In this document: piece after piece, positions 1-12,106 of the stretch
How positions within the stretch are numbered: position 1 is the stretch's first letter
How the letters are laid out: the number at the start of each line of letters is the position of its first letter
Source of the DNA: Erwinia sp. 198
GTDB lineage: Bacteria; Pseudomonadota; Gammaproteobacteria; Enterobacterales; Enterobacteriaceae
Assembly: GCF_003937915.1 (NCBI RefSeq)
Contig: NZ_RHUM01000010.1
Location: 1-64,000, forward strand
Length of the DNA stretch: 64,000 nucleotides
Direction of reading: 5' to 3'
Program-made: the position numbers and the translations under genes
The notes under the pieces: generated by a model
The model's database searches: none
Told to the model about the DNA's origin: nothing
Seen by the model: only the letters and a program-made list of their open reading frames with translations

Positions 1-81
1 GGTAGTTTTACCGTGGTCAACGTGGCCGATAGTACCAACGTTGACGTGCGGTTTGGAACGTTCAAATTTTTCTTTAGCCAC
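1..81 (-). CDS. tuf: Elongation factor Tu, N-terminal 27 codons only (window edge)
   Basis: The first 27 codons of EF-Tu, the GTPase that delivers aminoacyl-tRNA to the ribosome. The start is GTG at 81-79, preceded by an AAGGA ribosome site; the peptide begins [20 protein letters not shown] and reaches the G1 loop HVDHGKTT. The gene runs off the left edge. It follows fusA in the same orientation, so it is the distal gene of the str operon (tufA position). A GTG start is also used by E. coli tufA. Confidence 0.97.
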   Translation of the reverse strand, partial: MAKEKFERSKPHVNVGTIGHVDHGKTT

Positions 82-101
82 GGCGATATTCCTTACTTTC
101 T

Positions 102-129
102 GTGCTCTCCCCTGTGGAAAGGAGAGCAC
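102..129 (-). other. Perfect stem-loop in the fusA-tuf spacer
   Basis: GTGCTCTCC at 102-110 pairs exactly with GGAGAGCAC at 121-129 around a 10-nt loop. It lies between the fusA stop and the tuf start in the transcribed spacer. No U-run follows, so it is more likely an mRNA structure affecting processing, stability or tuf translation than a terminator. The role is inferred. Confidence 0.6.
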
Positions 130-151
130 GGGATCAATTGGTTAAACCCGA

Positions 152-2281
<2,130 letters not shown>

Positions 2282-2353
2282 CTAGGACGTTCAAAGTTAA
2301 ATCCCAGCGGGGTCAACTGAACGCCCGCTGGGTTAATAACAACTACTGAGCTG

Positions 2354-3362
<1,009 letters not shown>

Positions 3363-3369
3363 ACGCGGA

Positions 3370-3398
3370 ATTTTAGGGCTGAGCAGAAAAGGTGTCAA
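3370..3398 (-). promoter_or_regulatory. str operon sigma-70 promoter
   Basis: On the minus strand TTGACA (3398-3393) is followed after exactly 17 bp by TAAAAT (3375-3370). The hexamers and spacing are near consensus and match the known E. coli str promoter arrangement. It drives rpsL-rpsG-fusA-tuf. The tus operon ends at 3420, so this promoter sits in the gap between the two. Confidence 0.9.
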
Positions 3399-3419
3399 GA
3401 AATAACCAGGATATCGTAC

Positions 3420-3707
3420 TCACCAGGTCATTTGTTGAGTCTGTTTTACCGTCAGCGCGACGAACTCAGTATAGCCTACTGCAACCGCGCTGGATGAAAT
3501 TTGAGCAGAAAGCCCGCGAGCGATAACATCGTCCTGCAGCACGTAAAAAGAAATGGGGGCGGCACGCAGCGATTCAAGGGCCTGGCTGCCTTCCAGCGCC
3601 GCCAGCACGCCGTCCTGTAGCAGCAATACCTCGTCCCCTTCCGCCAGCAGCCGCAGCATGGCGTTGAAATCGCACTTAAAAGGCGAATTGATCAGCGTAT
3701 GCAGCAT
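3420..3707 (-). CDS. tusB: Sulfurtransferase complex subunit TusB
   Basis: TusB, 95 residues, a DsrH-like subunit of the cytoplasmic TusBCD heterohexamer. The complex relays persulfide sulfur from IscS/TusA to TusE and MnmA for 2-thiolation of U34 in tRNA-Lys, -Glu and -Gln. It follows tusC by 8 nt and is last in the yheO-tusDCB operon. Its stop lies about 20 bp upstream of the str promoter. Confidence 0.95.
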   Translation of the reverse strand: MLHTLINSPFKCDFNAMLRLLAEGDEVLLLQDGVLAALEGSQALESLRAAPISFYVLQDDVIARGLSAQISSSAVAVGYTEFVALTVKQTQQMTW

Positions 3708-3715
3708 ACCTTCCC

Positions 3716-4075
3716 TCAGAAAGAAATTATTTGATCGTATTTTTCCAGCTCCGCACGCAGCGCCGAGGGCGACAGCACCGCTACCGGCAGCGCCTTTAAC
3801 GCGGCGGCGTCAACACCACGCTCGGCCAGCGAAGCTGAACAGGCATAGAAATTTTCCAGATCGTAGAGCGGCAGCACGCCAAAGGTGGCGACGTAGTTGC
3901 GCGCCAGCACTTTTTCCGGCTGCTGGCCGCCCAACAGCTGCATCACGCCGTCGCTGATAAAGAACAGCGCCACGTCCTCGCTAAGCGCGGAAACGGCCAG
4001 TACCGCATCCAGTCCTTCTCTTCCGGCGCTGGAGCCGTGCGGTGCCTGGCTGAATACAAAGGCGATTCGCTTCAT
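3716..4075 (-). CDS. tusC: Sulfurtransferase complex subunit TusC
   Basis: TusC, 119 residues, a DsrF-like structural subunit of TusBCD. It starts [21 protein letters not shown], typical of the DsrE/F fold with a short first beta strand and glycine-rich turn. Its ATG overlaps the tusD stop in a TAATG junction, indicating translational coupling inside the complex. Length agrees with E. coli TusC. Confidence 0.95.
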   Translation of the reverse strand: MKRIAFVFSQAPHGSSAGREGLDAVLAVSALSEDVALFFISDGVMQLLGGQQPEKVLARNYVATFGVLPLYDLENFYACSASLAERGVDAAALKALPVAVLSPSALRAELEKYDQIISF

Positions 4076-4461
4076 TAAAACTGCACCATTCGTTCACTGC
4101 TTAATGCGGCTTCCGCCAGCGCGCCCAGACCGGAAAGCTGAAAGCCTTCAGCCAGATTGGCGGCGGGCAGGCCCTGATTTTTCGCTTCCTGCTCGTCCGT
4201 GATACCGCGGCGCAGCGCGGCGGCCACACAGATATTAAGCGCAACGTGATGGTCACGATGCAGCTGCTGCCATGCCTGAGTCAGATTGAACTCGTCACTG
4301 GCCGGCGAGGTTAGCGCGCTGGCGTTAAGTACGCCCTCACGATAAAAAAAGACGCTTTCCAGCTCGTGACCTTCCGCCAGCAGCGCCTGCGCGAACAGCC
4401 AGGCCGAGCTGGCCTGCTGGGTACCGTAGGCCGGGCCGGTAACTAACAGCGTGTAACGCAT
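4075..4461 (-). CDS. tusD: Sulfurtransferase complex subunit TusD
   Basis: TusD, 128 residues, a DsrE-family protein and the catalytic subunit of TusBCD. Cys78, in the segment [11 protein letters not shown], matches the E. coli TusD cysteine that carries the persulfide. Its ATG overlaps the yheO stop (TGATG) and its stop overlaps the tusC start, so yheO-tusD-tusC-tusB look translationally coupled. It supplies sulfur for mnm5s2U34 formation together with TusE and MnmA. Confidence 0.96.
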   Translation of the reverse strand: MRYTLLVTGPAYGTQQASSAWLFAQALLAEGHELESVFFYREGVLNASALTSPASDEFNLTQAWQQLHRDHHVALNICVAAALRRGITDEQEAKNQGLPAANLAEGFQLSGLGALAEAALSSERMVQF

Positions 4462-5183
4462 CAGCGCTCGCTTCCCTGAAAGTCGCCGTTTTTAAACTGG
4501 CGGATATAGAGATAAACGGTGTGCTTAGAAATATTCAGTCGATCCGCCACCTGATTTATCGCGTCTTTGATGTCGAAAATGCCTTTCTCATAGAGGTTCA
4601 GCACAATCTGGCGGTTCTTGGCATTGTTGGAGATATTGCGGTCGTTGCTGACCTCTTCAATCGTAAACTCCAGCGTCTGCATCACCAGATCCTCCACCGA
4701 GGAGGCGAAGTTGACGGAAGAGTCCATCTCCGGCGTTTCCGGCGGGATAAAAGTTGCCATAATCTGCGAGAAAGGCACATCCAGGTTCATATTGATGCAC
4801 AGCAGACCGATAACGCGCTGTTTGCCGTTACGGATAGCGATGGTAACGGATTTCATCAGCACGCCGCTTTTGGCGCGGGTGAAATAGGCTCTGGAAACAT
4901 TACTTTCCGCATCGGTCATATCATGCAGCATTCGCAACGCCAGATCGGTTATCGGTGAACCGATTTTGCGGCCGGTATGTTCGCCATTAGCGATCCTGAC
5001 CGCCGAGCATTTCAAATCTTCCAGCGAATGCAGGACGATTTCGCAGTGCGAGCCGATTAGCATCGCCAGCCCATCAACCACGGCTTCGTAAGATTTAAGA
5101 ATAGCAAAATCGGTTTGCTCGAAGGGATGCTGCTCCAGTAATTCCAGATCGTTCACATCACCGGTAAAAATTGAACCAGACAT
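4461..5183 (-). CDS. yheO: YheO-family PAS/helix-turn-helix regulator
   Basis: 240 residues, the length of E. coli YheO. The N-terminal two-thirds is a YheO-type PAS-like sensor (segments [30 protein letters not shown] and [16 protein letters not shown]). The C-terminus carries a DauR/YheO-type helix-turn-helix, [20 protein letters not shown]. The ligand is unknown. It leads the tusDCB genes with overlapping codons, so it may sense something linked to tRNA thiolation or sulfur supply, but that is only context. Confidence 0.9.
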   Translation of the reverse strand: MSGSIFTGDVNDLELLEQHPFEQTDFAILKSYEAVVDGLAMLIGSHCEIVLHSLEDLKCSAVRIANGEHTGRKIGSPITDLALRMLHDMTDAESNVSRAYFTRAKSGVLMKSVTIAIRNGKQRVIGLLCINMNLDVPFSQIMATFIPPETPEMDSSVNFASSVEDLVMQTLEFTIEEVSNDRNISNNAKNRQIVLNLYEKGIFDIKDAINQVADRLNISKHTVYLYIRQFKNGDFQGSER

Positions 5184-5334
5184 TAAGACACCACCCTTAA
5201 AAGAGCCCGCGGTATGCGGCTCGCGCAGGTTAGTTTCGAAGAGCGTCAGTCTAGCAAATATCGGAAATGCCTGTCCTGACCTTTGTCATGTATTTCTTGT
5301 GGACATAGCGCGGTGGAGGAAAAGGCAGGGGAAA

Positions 5335-5356
5335 TGCCGCCACGAGCGTGGCGGCA
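5335..5356 (-). terminator. Probable terminator after fkpA
   Basis: TGCCGCCAC (5335-5343) pairs perfectly with GTGGCGGCA (5348-5356) around a 4-nt loop, 7 nt after the fkpA stop. On the minus strand it is followed by TTTCCCC, a weak U-tract. Probable intrinsic terminator separating fkpA from yheO. Confidence 0.6.
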
Positions 5357-5362
5357 CGGGCA

Positions 5363-6202
5363 TTATTTGGTCTGGGTAGCGGCTGGCGCTTCGGTCGGTG
5401 CCTGCGCGTTGGCGTCCGCTTTCGCGGCCGGTTTGATATCCAGCAGCTCTACATCGAACACCAGCGTAGAGTTAGCCGGGATACCCGGAACGCCGTTTTT
5501 ACCATAGGCAAGCTGCGGTGGGATCACCAGCTTAATTTTGCCGCCTTTCTTCACGTGCTTCAGGCCTTCGGTCCAGCCAGGGATCACGCCGTCCAGACGG
5601 AAAGAGAGCGGCTCGCCGCGCGTGTAGGAGTTGTCGAACTCAGAGCCGTCGATCAGCGTCCCTTTGTAGTTAACCACTACGGTATCGCTGTCTTTCGGCG
5701 CGTCGCCGGTGCCTTCTTTCTCTACCTGATACAGCAGGCCGGATTCGGTTTTCTTCACGCCTTTTTCTTTGGCGAATTTAGTCGCGAAGGCGTTGCCTTT
5801 CTCAGTGTTTTCTTTCGCGTCTTTTTCCATCTTCGCCTGAGCGGCGGTTTTCACGCGGCCTTCAAACGCCTGCAGGGTCTGCTCGATCTCCTGATCGGAC
5901 AGCTTGCTCTTGCCGGCGAAAGCGTCCTGGACGCCGGAGATCAGCTGCTGCTTATCCAGCGTGATGCCCAGTTTCTCCTGCTCTTTCAGCGAGTTTTCCA
6001 TGTAGCGGCCAAGCGATGCGCCCAGTGCATAGGCAGACTGCTGGTCTTCGTTTGTAAACGCGGCATTCTTCGGTGCCTGCTGTGGCGCCTGTGCGGCTGG
6101 AGCTGATGGCGCCGCGGCGGTTTCGGCTGCTGAGGCCAGCGGTGCGTTCAGCGCAACGCCCAGGGTGGTGGCTAACAGTGTGACTTTAAATAGTGATTTC
6201 AT
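5363..6202 (-). CDS. fkpA: Periplasmic FKBP-type peptidyl-prolyl isomerase FkpA
   Basis: 279 residues from the ATG at 6202, chosen because GGAGAAATGG sits directly upstream and MKSLFKVTLLATTLG matches the E. coli start; an upstream TTG is possible but unneeded. A signal peptide ends near the ALASAAE segment. An FkpA N-terminal dimerisation region (DDQQSAYALGASLGRYMEN type) precedes the FKBP domain, with VNYKGTLIDGSEFDNSY, GVIPGWTEGL and LVIPPQLAYG. It assists folding of outer-membrane and periplasmic proteins. The low-complexity Ala/Pro/Gln stretch after the signal is longer than in E. coli. A sigma-E-like promoter lies upstream. Confidence 0.95.
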   Translation of the reverse strand: MKSLFKVTLLATTLGVALNAPLASAAETAAAPSAPAAQAPQQAPKNAAFTNEDQQSAYALGASLGRYMENSLKEQEKLGITLDKQQLISGVQDAFAGKSKLSDQEIEQTLQAFEGRVKTAAQAKMEKDAKENTEKGNAFATKFAKEKGVKKTESGLLYQVEKEGTGDAPKDSDTVVVNYKGTLIDGSEFDNSYTRGEPLSFRLDGVIPGWTEGLKHVKKGGKIKLVIPPQLAYGKNGVPGIPANSTLVFDVELLDIKPAAKADANAQAPTEAPAATQTK

Positions 6203-6315
6203 CCATTTCTCCAAAACCGAAGCCTCTCACCTCGGAAATCGTTTTACAGACAGAGCCTGTACTCTAACAACCGTGCGCGAGCAAACTGCATACCCTCGCA
6301 ATGAAAACTAACTAC

Positions 6316-6344
6316 TTCCGACCGCTTGTCTGTCCGAAAGTTTC
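6316..6344 (-). promoter_or_regulatory. Candidate sigma-E promoter of fkpA
   Basis: On the minus strand GAAACTT (6344-6338) is followed after 16 bp by TCGGAA (6321-6316). This resembles the RpoE pattern GGAACTT-N15/16-TCnnA. E. coli fkpA is a known sigma-E gene, which supports the assignment. The leader to the ATG would be about 105 nt. Confidence 0.45.
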
Positions 6345-6477
6345 ACCATGAAGATGCAGGTAACCAGGGCTTTTTTCAACGGTACGGGCGAAATTAAACC
6401 GACTATGCCTGTGCTGGCCCGGTTTTTGCCGTTAGAATCGGAACAATCCAGCCCTGACGGCAGCAAGAGGAAAGAAT

Positions 6478-6696
6478 ATGCAACAATCCGTGTTTGAGCA
6501 GCGCCTGGAGCTGTTGGAAAGCCGTTTGGCCTTTCAGGAGCACACTATCGAAGAGCTGAACCAGACGGTGGTTCATCACGAGCTGGAAATGGCCCGCCTG
6601 CGCGAGCAGATGCGCCTGCTGACCGACAAACTGAAGGCGGCAGCACCGTCAATGGTCGCTTCGCAGTCGGAAGAGACGCCGCCGCCGCACTATTGA
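6478..6696 (+). CDS. slyX: SlyX family protein
   Basis: 72 residues, the normal SlyX size. It is almost entirely a coiled coil with heptad-like spacing ([20 protein letters not shown] and [19 protein letters not shown]) and ends in SEETPPPHY, typical of the family. Biochemical function is not known. It converges on slyD with a shared terminator between them, and GAGGAAAGAATATG gives a good ribosome site. Confidence 0.93.
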   Translation: MQQSVFEQRLELLESRLAFQEHTIEELNQTVVHHELEMARLREQMRLLTDKLKAAAPSMVASQSEETPPPHY

Positions 6697-6711
6697 TTTT
6701 GCGCCAAAAAA

Positions 6712-6738
6712 AAGGCCACCTTATCGGTGGCCTTTTTT
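6712..6738. terminator. Bidirectional terminator between slyX and slyD
   Basis: AAGGCCACC (6712-6720) and GGTGGCCTT (6726-6734) form a 9-bp stem with a 5-nt loop. The stem is flanked by an A-run on the left and a T-run on the right, so it can terminate both convergent genes. Confidence 0.93.
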
Positions 6739-6747
6739 CATTTAAGC

Positions 6748-7296
6748 TTAGTGGCTGCAGCCGCAGCCGCCGGTGCCACAACCGCCTTTACCGTGGTCAT
6801 GATCGTGGTCGTGATCGTGATGGTGGTCGTGCTCGCCGTGAACGTGGCCATGAGCCAGCTCTTCCTCGGTCGCTTCACGGATCGCCACAACTTCCACGTT
6901 GAAGTTCAGGTTCTGGCCAGCCAGCATATGGTTGCCGTCAACCACCACGTGGTCATCTTCCACTTCGGTGATTTCAACCGGTACCGGACCCTGATCGGTT
7001 TCCGCCAGGAAACGCATGCCAACCTGCAGTTCATCAACGCCCATAAAGACGTCTTTCGGCACGCGCTGCACCAGGTTGTCGTCGTACTGGCCGTAGGCTT
7101 CGTCAGCTGCGATGTGCACTTCAAACTTGTCGCCGGCTTCGTGATTTTCCAGCGCCTTTTCCAGACCAGAAATCAGGGAACCATGACCGTGCAGATAGTC
7201 CAGCGGTGCGGTCACCGGAGACTCATCAACCAACACACCGTCTTCCGTACGTACCTGATATGCCAGGCTGACTACCAGGTCTTTTGCTACTTTCAT
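6748..7296 (-). CDS. slyD: FKBP-type prolyl isomerase and metallochaperone SlyD
   Basis: 182 residues from the ATG at 7296, which has TAGGAGTAATC directly upstream; a longer reading to 7380 lacks family support. The N-terminal FKBP domain (MKVAKDLVVSLAYQVRTEDG) is split by the insert-in-flap chaperone domain. The C-terminus is a His/Asp/Cys-rich metal-binding tail from about residue 145 to a final GCGTGGCGCSH. SlyD folds cytoplasmic proteins, delivers nickel to hydrogenase maturation and is the host factor for phiX174 lysis. The tail is shorter and less cysteine-rich than in E. coli (196 residues). Confidence 0.96.
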   Translation of the reverse strand: MKVAKDLVVSLAYQVRTEDGVLVDESPVTAPLDYLHGHGSLISGLEKALENHEAGDKFEVHIAADEAYGQYDDNLVQRVPKDVFMGVDELQVGMRFLAETDQGPVPVEITEVEDDHVVVDGNHMLAGQNLNFNVEVVAIREATEEELAHGHVHGEHDHHHDHDHDHDHGKGGCGTGGCGCSH

Positions 7297-7422
7297 GATT
7301 ACTCCTAACCGTTGAGAGCTTGAAACATCGGCGGATTTGCCGGCAAGCTCTGAGTTTGCGCTGATTGTAATGAATTTCAACGCCGCTGTAAGATACAGCT
7401 TAAAAAAAGCTGAGCCATAACG

Positions 7423-7617
7423 CTACTCAGGATGAAAAATTCCGATCACTTGCTCATTAGTGCGAACTTCGTCACGAACATGCTTGTCTGCTTCGCGCAT
7501 CTGATGACCGCACTTAACGCATTCAACCACATCAACATTATTTTCAACCCACAGAGCAAGGGTATCTTTAGCCTGGCACTTTGGACAAGTCGCCCCGGCA
7601 ATAAATCTTTTACGCAT
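7423..7617 (-). CDS. yheV: YheV family small zinc-ribbon protein
   Basis: 64 residues from the ATG at 7617, matching E. coli YheV (66 residues), which begins similarly with an RKRFIAGA segment. Two CxxC pairs, CPKC and CVKC, suggest a zinc ribbon; the conserved end is NEQVIGIFHPE. Function is unknown. It follows kefB by 67 nt in the same direction, the usual kefG-kefB-yheV arrangement. Possible upstream starts would extend it with a non-conserved segment and are rejected. Confidence 0.92.
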   Translation of the reverse strand: MRKRFIAGATCPKCQAKDTLALWVENNVDVVECVKCGHQMREADKHVRDEVRTNEQVIGIFHPE

Positions 7618-7684
7618 AGGTTTTCCGATTAAATAAAAGGCAACGCAAAGCGATGCCGGCTCAGTAAGAAGCTTTCGCCCCGCC

Positions 7685-9490
7685 CTATTCCGATTCGTCC
7701 CAGCCGTCAAACTGGCGCTTTTCGTGCCGCATTTCGGCCTGGAAGATATCTTCCAGCTCGCGCCGGGCTTCTTTCACGCGGGAAATCTGCTGGCTGTCGC
7801 CGTGGTTCGGCATCAGCTCGCGCAGCATGCGCATATCCAGGCGACGGAAGTGCTGCTGCGCGCGGAAGGCCTGATGCGGATGCATCCCCAGTGACATCAG
7901 CGTTTTACGGCCCAGCTCCAGCGCACTGGAGAAGGTTTCACGTGAGAACTGGGTGACGCCCGCCTGCAACAGTTCATGCGCCTCCACGCGGCCACGCGCC
8001 CGCGCCAGAATTTGCAAATGCGGGAAATGATGCTGGCAGAGCCGCACGATTTCCATCGCGTCTTCCGGGCCGTTGCAGGTAATAACGATAGACTGCGCCG
8101 TTTCTGCGCCTGCGGCGCGTAGCAGCTCCAGCTCGGTGGCATCGCCATAGTATACTTTATAGCCATAGGTTCGCATCAGGCTGACCGCGCTGATATCGCG
8201 CTCCAGCACCGTGATCCGCTTTTCGTTGGCCATCAGCAAACGCGCCACCACCTGACCGAAACGTCCGAAGCCGACCACGATAACCTGCGGCTTGTCATCT
8301 TCGACAAAGTGCTTCTCTTCGCTGTCGTCGCCGTCGTTAAACCGCTTCGCCAGGATTTTATCCACGCTCTGCATCAGCAGCGGCGTGGTCATCATCGATA
8401 GCGTTACCGTCACCAGCAGCAGCGGCATCTGGTCGCCGCTGAACAGTTTTGCCGACGAGGCGGCGGAAAAAAGCACGAACGCGAACTCGCCGCCCTGGCT
8501 TAACACCGCCGAAAACTGTAGCCGCTCAGAACTGCGCAGGCCAAAGATGCGCGACAGCAAATAAAGCACGCCCGCTTTGATCGCGACCAGTAGTACCACG
8601 CCCACTAAAATCTCGATGATATGGGTATAAAGCACGCCCAGATTCAGCGCCATGCCTACCGAGATAAAGAACAGCCCCAGCAGCAATCCTTTAAAAGGAT
8701 CGATAGCGACTTCCAGCTCGTGTCGGTATTCGCTTTCAGCAAGCAGAATGCCGGCGATAAAGGTCCCCAGCGCCATCGACAGCCCCAGCGCGTCCATAAA
8801 CAGCGCCGATCCCAGCACCAGCAACAGGGCAGCGGCGGTAAAAACTTCCCGCACGCCGGAAGCGGCGATAAAACGGAAAATAGGCCGCAGCAGAAAACGG
8901 CCGCCGACCAGCATCCCGGCAAACGCCAGCACCTTCATGCCTACTTTCATCCAGTCGGTGTGGCCGCTGTCGCCGCCCGCCAGCAGCGGCACCAGCGCCA
9001 GCGCCGGGATCACCGCCAGATCCTGGAACAGCAGCACCGAAAAGCCCAGCTGGCCGGATTCATTGCGCTTCATGCCCTTGTCGCTCATCAGCTGCAGCGC
9101 CATCGCCGTAGAGGACATCGCCAGGCCAAGACCGCCTATCGCCGCCGCCTGCCAGGAGAAGTCGGTCAGCCAGAGCAGGCTGCCCAGTATCGCCGCGCTG
9201 AACATAACCTGCGCCGCGCCAACGCCGAAAATCGAGCGCCGCAGCTCCCAGAGTTTGGAGGGATTCAGCTCCAGCCCGATGATAAACATCAGAAAAACGA
9301 CGCCAAGCTCGGAAAAATGCAGAATTTCCTCTACGTCGCTGATAAAGCCCAGCCCCCATGGCCCGATAGCGATACCGGCCAGCAGATAGCCCAGCACCGC
9401 GCCAATGCCGAGCCGGGCCGCGATCGGAACGGCGATAACCGCCGCAAAAAGATAGACCACGCCAGCCGTGAGCAGGGTTTGTCCTTCCAT
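7685..9490 (-). CDS. kefB: Glutathione-gated K+ efflux antiporter KefB
   Basis: 601 residues, as in E. coli. The N-terminal two-thirds is a CPA2 Na+/H+-exchanger membrane domain of about 12-13 helices, including [19 protein letters not shown]. The C-terminal RCK/TrkA-N domain begins near residue 400 with the nucleotide fold [13 protein letters not shown] and continues through [16 protein letters not shown]. It exports K+ when electrophile-glutathione adducts bind, acidifying the cytoplasm for protection. Its ATG directly follows the kefG stop (TGAATG), so the subunits are co-translated. Confidence 0.96.
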   Translation of the reverse strand: MEGQTLLTAGVVYLFAAVIAVPIAARLGIGAVLGYLLAGIAIGPWGLGFISDVEEILHFSELGVVFLMFIIGLELNPSKLWELRRSIFGVGAAQVMFSAAILGSLLWLTDFSWQAAAIGGLGLAMSSTAMALQLMSDKGMKRNESGQLGFSVLLFQDLAVIPALALVPLLAGGDSGHTDWMKVGMKVLAFAGMLVGGRFLLRPIFRFIAASGVREVFTAAALLLVLGSALFMDALGLSMALGTFIAGILLAESEYRHELEVAIDPFKGLLLGLFFISVGMALNLGVLYTHIIEILVGVVLLVAIKAGVLYLLSRIFGLRSSERLQFSAVLSQGGEFAFVLFSAASSAKLFSGDQMPLLLVTVTLSMMTTPLLMQSVDKILAKRFNDGDDSEEKHFVEDDKPQVIVVGFGRFGQVVARLLMANEKRITVLERDISAVSLMRTYGYKVYYGDATELELLRAAGAETAQSIVITCNGPEDAMEIVRLCQHHFPHLQILARARGRVEAHELLQAGVTQFSRETFSSALELGRKTLMSLGMHPHQAFRAQQHFRRLDMRMLRELMPNHGDSQQISRVKEARRELEDIFQAEMRHEKRQFDGWDESE

Positions 9491-10042
9491 TCAGGTGCCT
9501 CCATAGGGCAAAGGTGACGACAGCCAGTCGCCGTAGGCGCGCGCATAATTTTTCATGACTTCCGGGGTCTGCCGTCGCGCCCAGTAGATAATCATCGGCG
9601 TCAGCCAGTGCATACGGCACATTTGCGCTGTCAGCTCGAACGGCCGCATGATGGCCGACAGCGGATAACGGTTAAGCCCTTCCTGGTGGTAGGCCGTTTC
9701 CGGTTCGCCGGTGGTCACCACGCTGCGCCAGTATTTTCCTTCCAGCACGTTGCCGCCAGGGCCGCTGGCGAAGCCGCGCGACAGCACGCGATCCAGCCAC
9801 TCCTTCAGCAGCGCGGGGCAGCTGTAGGTATAAAGCGGATGTTGAAAAACAATGATGTCATGCTCGCGCAGCAGCTGCTGTTCGTAGTGGATATCAATAA
9901 AAAAGTCTGGATAGTGCGCGTACAGGTCGTGAACGGTCACGTTCGGTAACGCTTTAGCCGGCTCCAGCAAAACCCGATTAGCAATCGAGTCCTGGGATTC
10001 CGGATGCGCGTAAAGCAGCAAAACTTTGGGCGGCTGCGACAT
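9491..10042 (-). CDS. kefG: KefB ancillary quinone oxidoreductase KefG
   Basis: 183 residues from the ATG at 10042 ([19 protein letters not shown]), matching E. coli KefG; an upstream start at 10066 would add eight non-conserved residues. It is a flavodoxin-fold NAD(P)H quinone reductase-like protein with the family segments [20 protein letters not shown] and GFASGPGGN. It binds and is needed for full KefB activity. The stop and the kefB start are adjacent. It is divergent from yheS. Confidence 0.95.
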   Translation of the reverse strand: MSQPPKVLLLYAHPESQDSIANRVLLEPAKALPNVTVHDLYAHYPDFFIDIHYEQQLLREHDIIVFQHPLYTYSCPALLKEWLDRVLSRGFASGPGGNVLEGKYWRSVVTTGEPETAYHQEGLNRYPLSAIMRPFELTAQMCRMHWLTPMIIYWARRQTPEVMKNYARAYGDWLSSPLPYGGT

Positions 10043-10167
10043 CAATCCCCTCCAAATCGTCGTCACGGCGGGGAAATTCCGCTACCATGCTCGACACCGC
10101 GGAATCGTGCATTCCGCAAAGCATTTATGATGGTTCAATTTAACATATTCTGGTTATTACGGCGCTT

Positions 10168-12069
10168 ATGATTCTCTTCTCATCGTTACAAATCCGACGC
10201 GGCGTGCGCGTCCTGCTGGATAACGCCTCCGCCACCATCAATCCCGGTCAGAAAGTGGGGCTGGTAGGCAAAAACGGCTGCGGTAAATCCACGCTGCTGT
10301 CGCTGCTTAAGAACGAGATAAGCGCCGATGCGGGCAGCTTTACCTATCCGGGCAACTGGTCGCTGGCCTGGGTTAACCAGGAGACGCCCGCGCTGAATAC
10401 GCCCGCTATCGAATATGTCATTGATGGCGATCGCGAGTATCGCCAGCTGCAGGCGGATCTGGCGAAGGCCAACGAAAACGACGACGGGCACGCTATCGCC
10501 ACGCTGCACGGCAAGCTGGACGCCGTTCAGGCATGGACAATACAGTCGCGCGCCGCCAGCCTGCTTAACGGTTTGGGCTTTTCTCAGGAACAGCTTCAGC
10601 GCCCCGTCAGCGACTTCTCCGGCGGCTGGCGGATGCGCCTGAATCTGGCACAGGCGCTGATTTGCCGCTCCGACCTGCTGCTGCTTGACGAACCAACCAA
10701 CCACCTCGATCTGGACGCGGTGATCTGGCTGGAGCGCTGGCTGAAAAGCTATCAGGGTACGCTGATCCTGATTTCCCACGACCGCGACTTTCTCGATCCC
10801 GTAGTGGATAAAATCCTGCATATCGAACAGCAGTCGATCTTTGAATACACCGGCAACTACAGCTCGTTTGAGATCCAGCGCGCCACCAAACTGGCGCAGC
10901 AGCAGTCGATGTTTGAAAACCAGCAGCAGAAGGTGGCGCATCTGCAAAGCTTTATCGACCGCTTTAAGGCCAAGGCCAGCAAGGCGAAGCAGGCGCAAAG
11001 CCGCATCAAAATGCTGGAGCGCATGGAGCTTATCGCACCCGCCCACGTCGATAATCCCTTTACTTTCAGCTTCCGCGCGCCGGAAAGCCTGCCTAATCCG
11101 CTGTTGAAGATGGAAAAAGTCAGCGCGGGCTATGCCGATCGCGTCATTCTGGATTCTATCAAGCTGAACCTGGTTCCCGGCTCGCGCATCGGTCTGCTGG
11201 GCCGCAACGGCGCGGGCAAATCCACGCTGATTAAGCTGCTGGCCGGCGAGCTGGCCCCGCTGAAAGGCGATATCGGCCTGGCGAAAGGCATCAAGCTCGG
11301 CTACTTCGCCCAGCATCAGCTGGAATTCTTACGGGCGGATGAATCACCGTTGCAGCATCTGGTGCGGCTGGCGCCAAAAGTGCTGGAACAGCAGCTGCGC
11401 GACTACCTGGGCGGCTTTGGTTTTCAGGGCGATAAGGTCACCGAGCAGACCGAACGCTTCTCCGGCGGCGAAAAAGCGCGGCTGGTGCTGGCGCTGATTG
11501 TCTGGCAGCGCCCTAACCTGCTGCTGCTGGATGAACCGACCAACCACCTCGATTTGGATATGCGCCAGGCGCTGACTGAAGCGCTGATCGATTTTGAAGG
11601 GGCGCTGGTGGTGGTTTCGCACGATCGCCATCTGCTGCGCTCCACCACTGACGATCTCTACCTGGTCCACGACGGTAAAGTAGAAGCCTTTGACGGCGAT
11701 CTGGAAGACTACCAGCAGTGGCTGAGCGATCTGCAAAAGCAGACCAGCGCCGCCGCCGAACCGAAACAGGAAAGCGGCAACAGCGCGCAGGCCAGAAAGG
11801 ATCAGAAGCGCCGCGAGGCGGAACTGCGCACGCAAACGCAGCCGCTGCGCAAGCAGATCGAAAAGCTGGAAAAGCAGATGGAAAAACTCAACGCCACGCT
11901 GGCCGATGCGGAAACAAAGCTGGCGGATACCGCGCTGTACGATCAGAGCCGCAAGGCCGATCTTACGGCGGCGCTGCAGCAGCAGGCTGAAGCGAAATCC
12001 GCGCTGGAAGCGTGCGAGATGGACTGGCTGGATGCGCAGGAGCAGCTCGAAACGATGCTGGCTTCATAA
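10168..12069 (+). CDS. yheS: ABC-F family ATPase YheS
   Basis: 633 residues with two ABC ATPase domains and no membrane segments. First domain: Walker A GKNGCGKST, signature FSGGWRMRLN, Walker B LLLLDEPTNHLDLDAV. Second domain: GRNGAGKST, FSGGEKARL, LLLLDEPTNHLDLDM. The linker between them and the lysine/glutamate-rich C-terminal coiled coil from about residue 525 are typical of ABC-F proteins, which act on the ribosome E site to relieve stalled translation. YheS has been linked to particular nascent-chain arrests in E. coli; the role here is inferred from family. Confidence 0.95.
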   Translation: MILFSSLQIRRGVRVLLDNASATINPGQKVGLVGKNGCGKSTLLSLLKNEISADAGSFTYPGNWSLAWVNQETPALNTPAIEYVIDGDREYRQLQADLAKANENDDGHAIATLHGKLDAVQAWTIQSRAASLLNGLGFSQEQLQRPVSDFSGGWRMRLNLAQALICRSDLLLLDEPTNHLDLDAVIWLERWLKSYQGTLILISHDRDFLDPVVDKILHIEQQSIFEYTGNYSSFEIQRATKLAQQQSMFENQQQKVAHLQSFIDRFKAKASKAKQAQSRIKMLERMELIAPAHVDNPFTFSFRAPESLPNPLLKMEKVSAGYADRVILDSIKLNLVPGSRIGLLGRNGAGKSTLIKLLAGELAPLKGDIGLAKGIKLGYFAQHQLEFLRADESPLQHLVRLAPKVLEQQLRDYLGGFGFQGDKVTEQTERFSGGEKARLVLALIVWQRPNLLLLDEPTNHLDLDMRQALTEALIDFEGALVVVSHDRHLLRSTTDDLYLVHDGKVEAFDGDLEDYQQWLSDLQKQTSAAAEPKQESGNSAQARKDQKRREAELRTQTQPLRKQIEKLEKQMEKLNATLADAETKLADTALYDQSRKADLTAALQQQAEAKSALEACEMDWLDAQEQLETMLAS

Positions 12070-12076
12070 ACAGAGC

Positions 12077-12100
12077 CGGGAGAAAGGTTTCTTTCTCCCG
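12077..12100. terminator. Hairpin between convergent yheS and nadV
   Basis: CGGGAGAAAG (12077-12086) pairs with CTTTCTCCCG (12091-12100) around GTTT. The 10-bp perfect stem lies between two convergent stop codons. Neither side has a clear U-tract, so it may be a weak terminator or an exonuclease barrier. Confidence 0.5.
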
Positions 12101-12106
12101 ACCTGA

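Noticed and set aside
5348..6106. Long plus-strand open frame opposite fkpA
   Set aside because: It is antisense to a well-conserved gene, has no ribosome site and shows Arg/His/Phe-rich shadow composition.
6779..6850. Tandem repeat in DNA with many GTGATC-like units
   Set aside because: It is the His/Asp-rich coding tail of slyD, not a repeat element.
8621..9517. 298-codon plus-strand open frame opposite kefB
   Set aside because: Gln/Arg-rich shadow composition typical of the antisense of a high-GC membrane protein gene; no family features.
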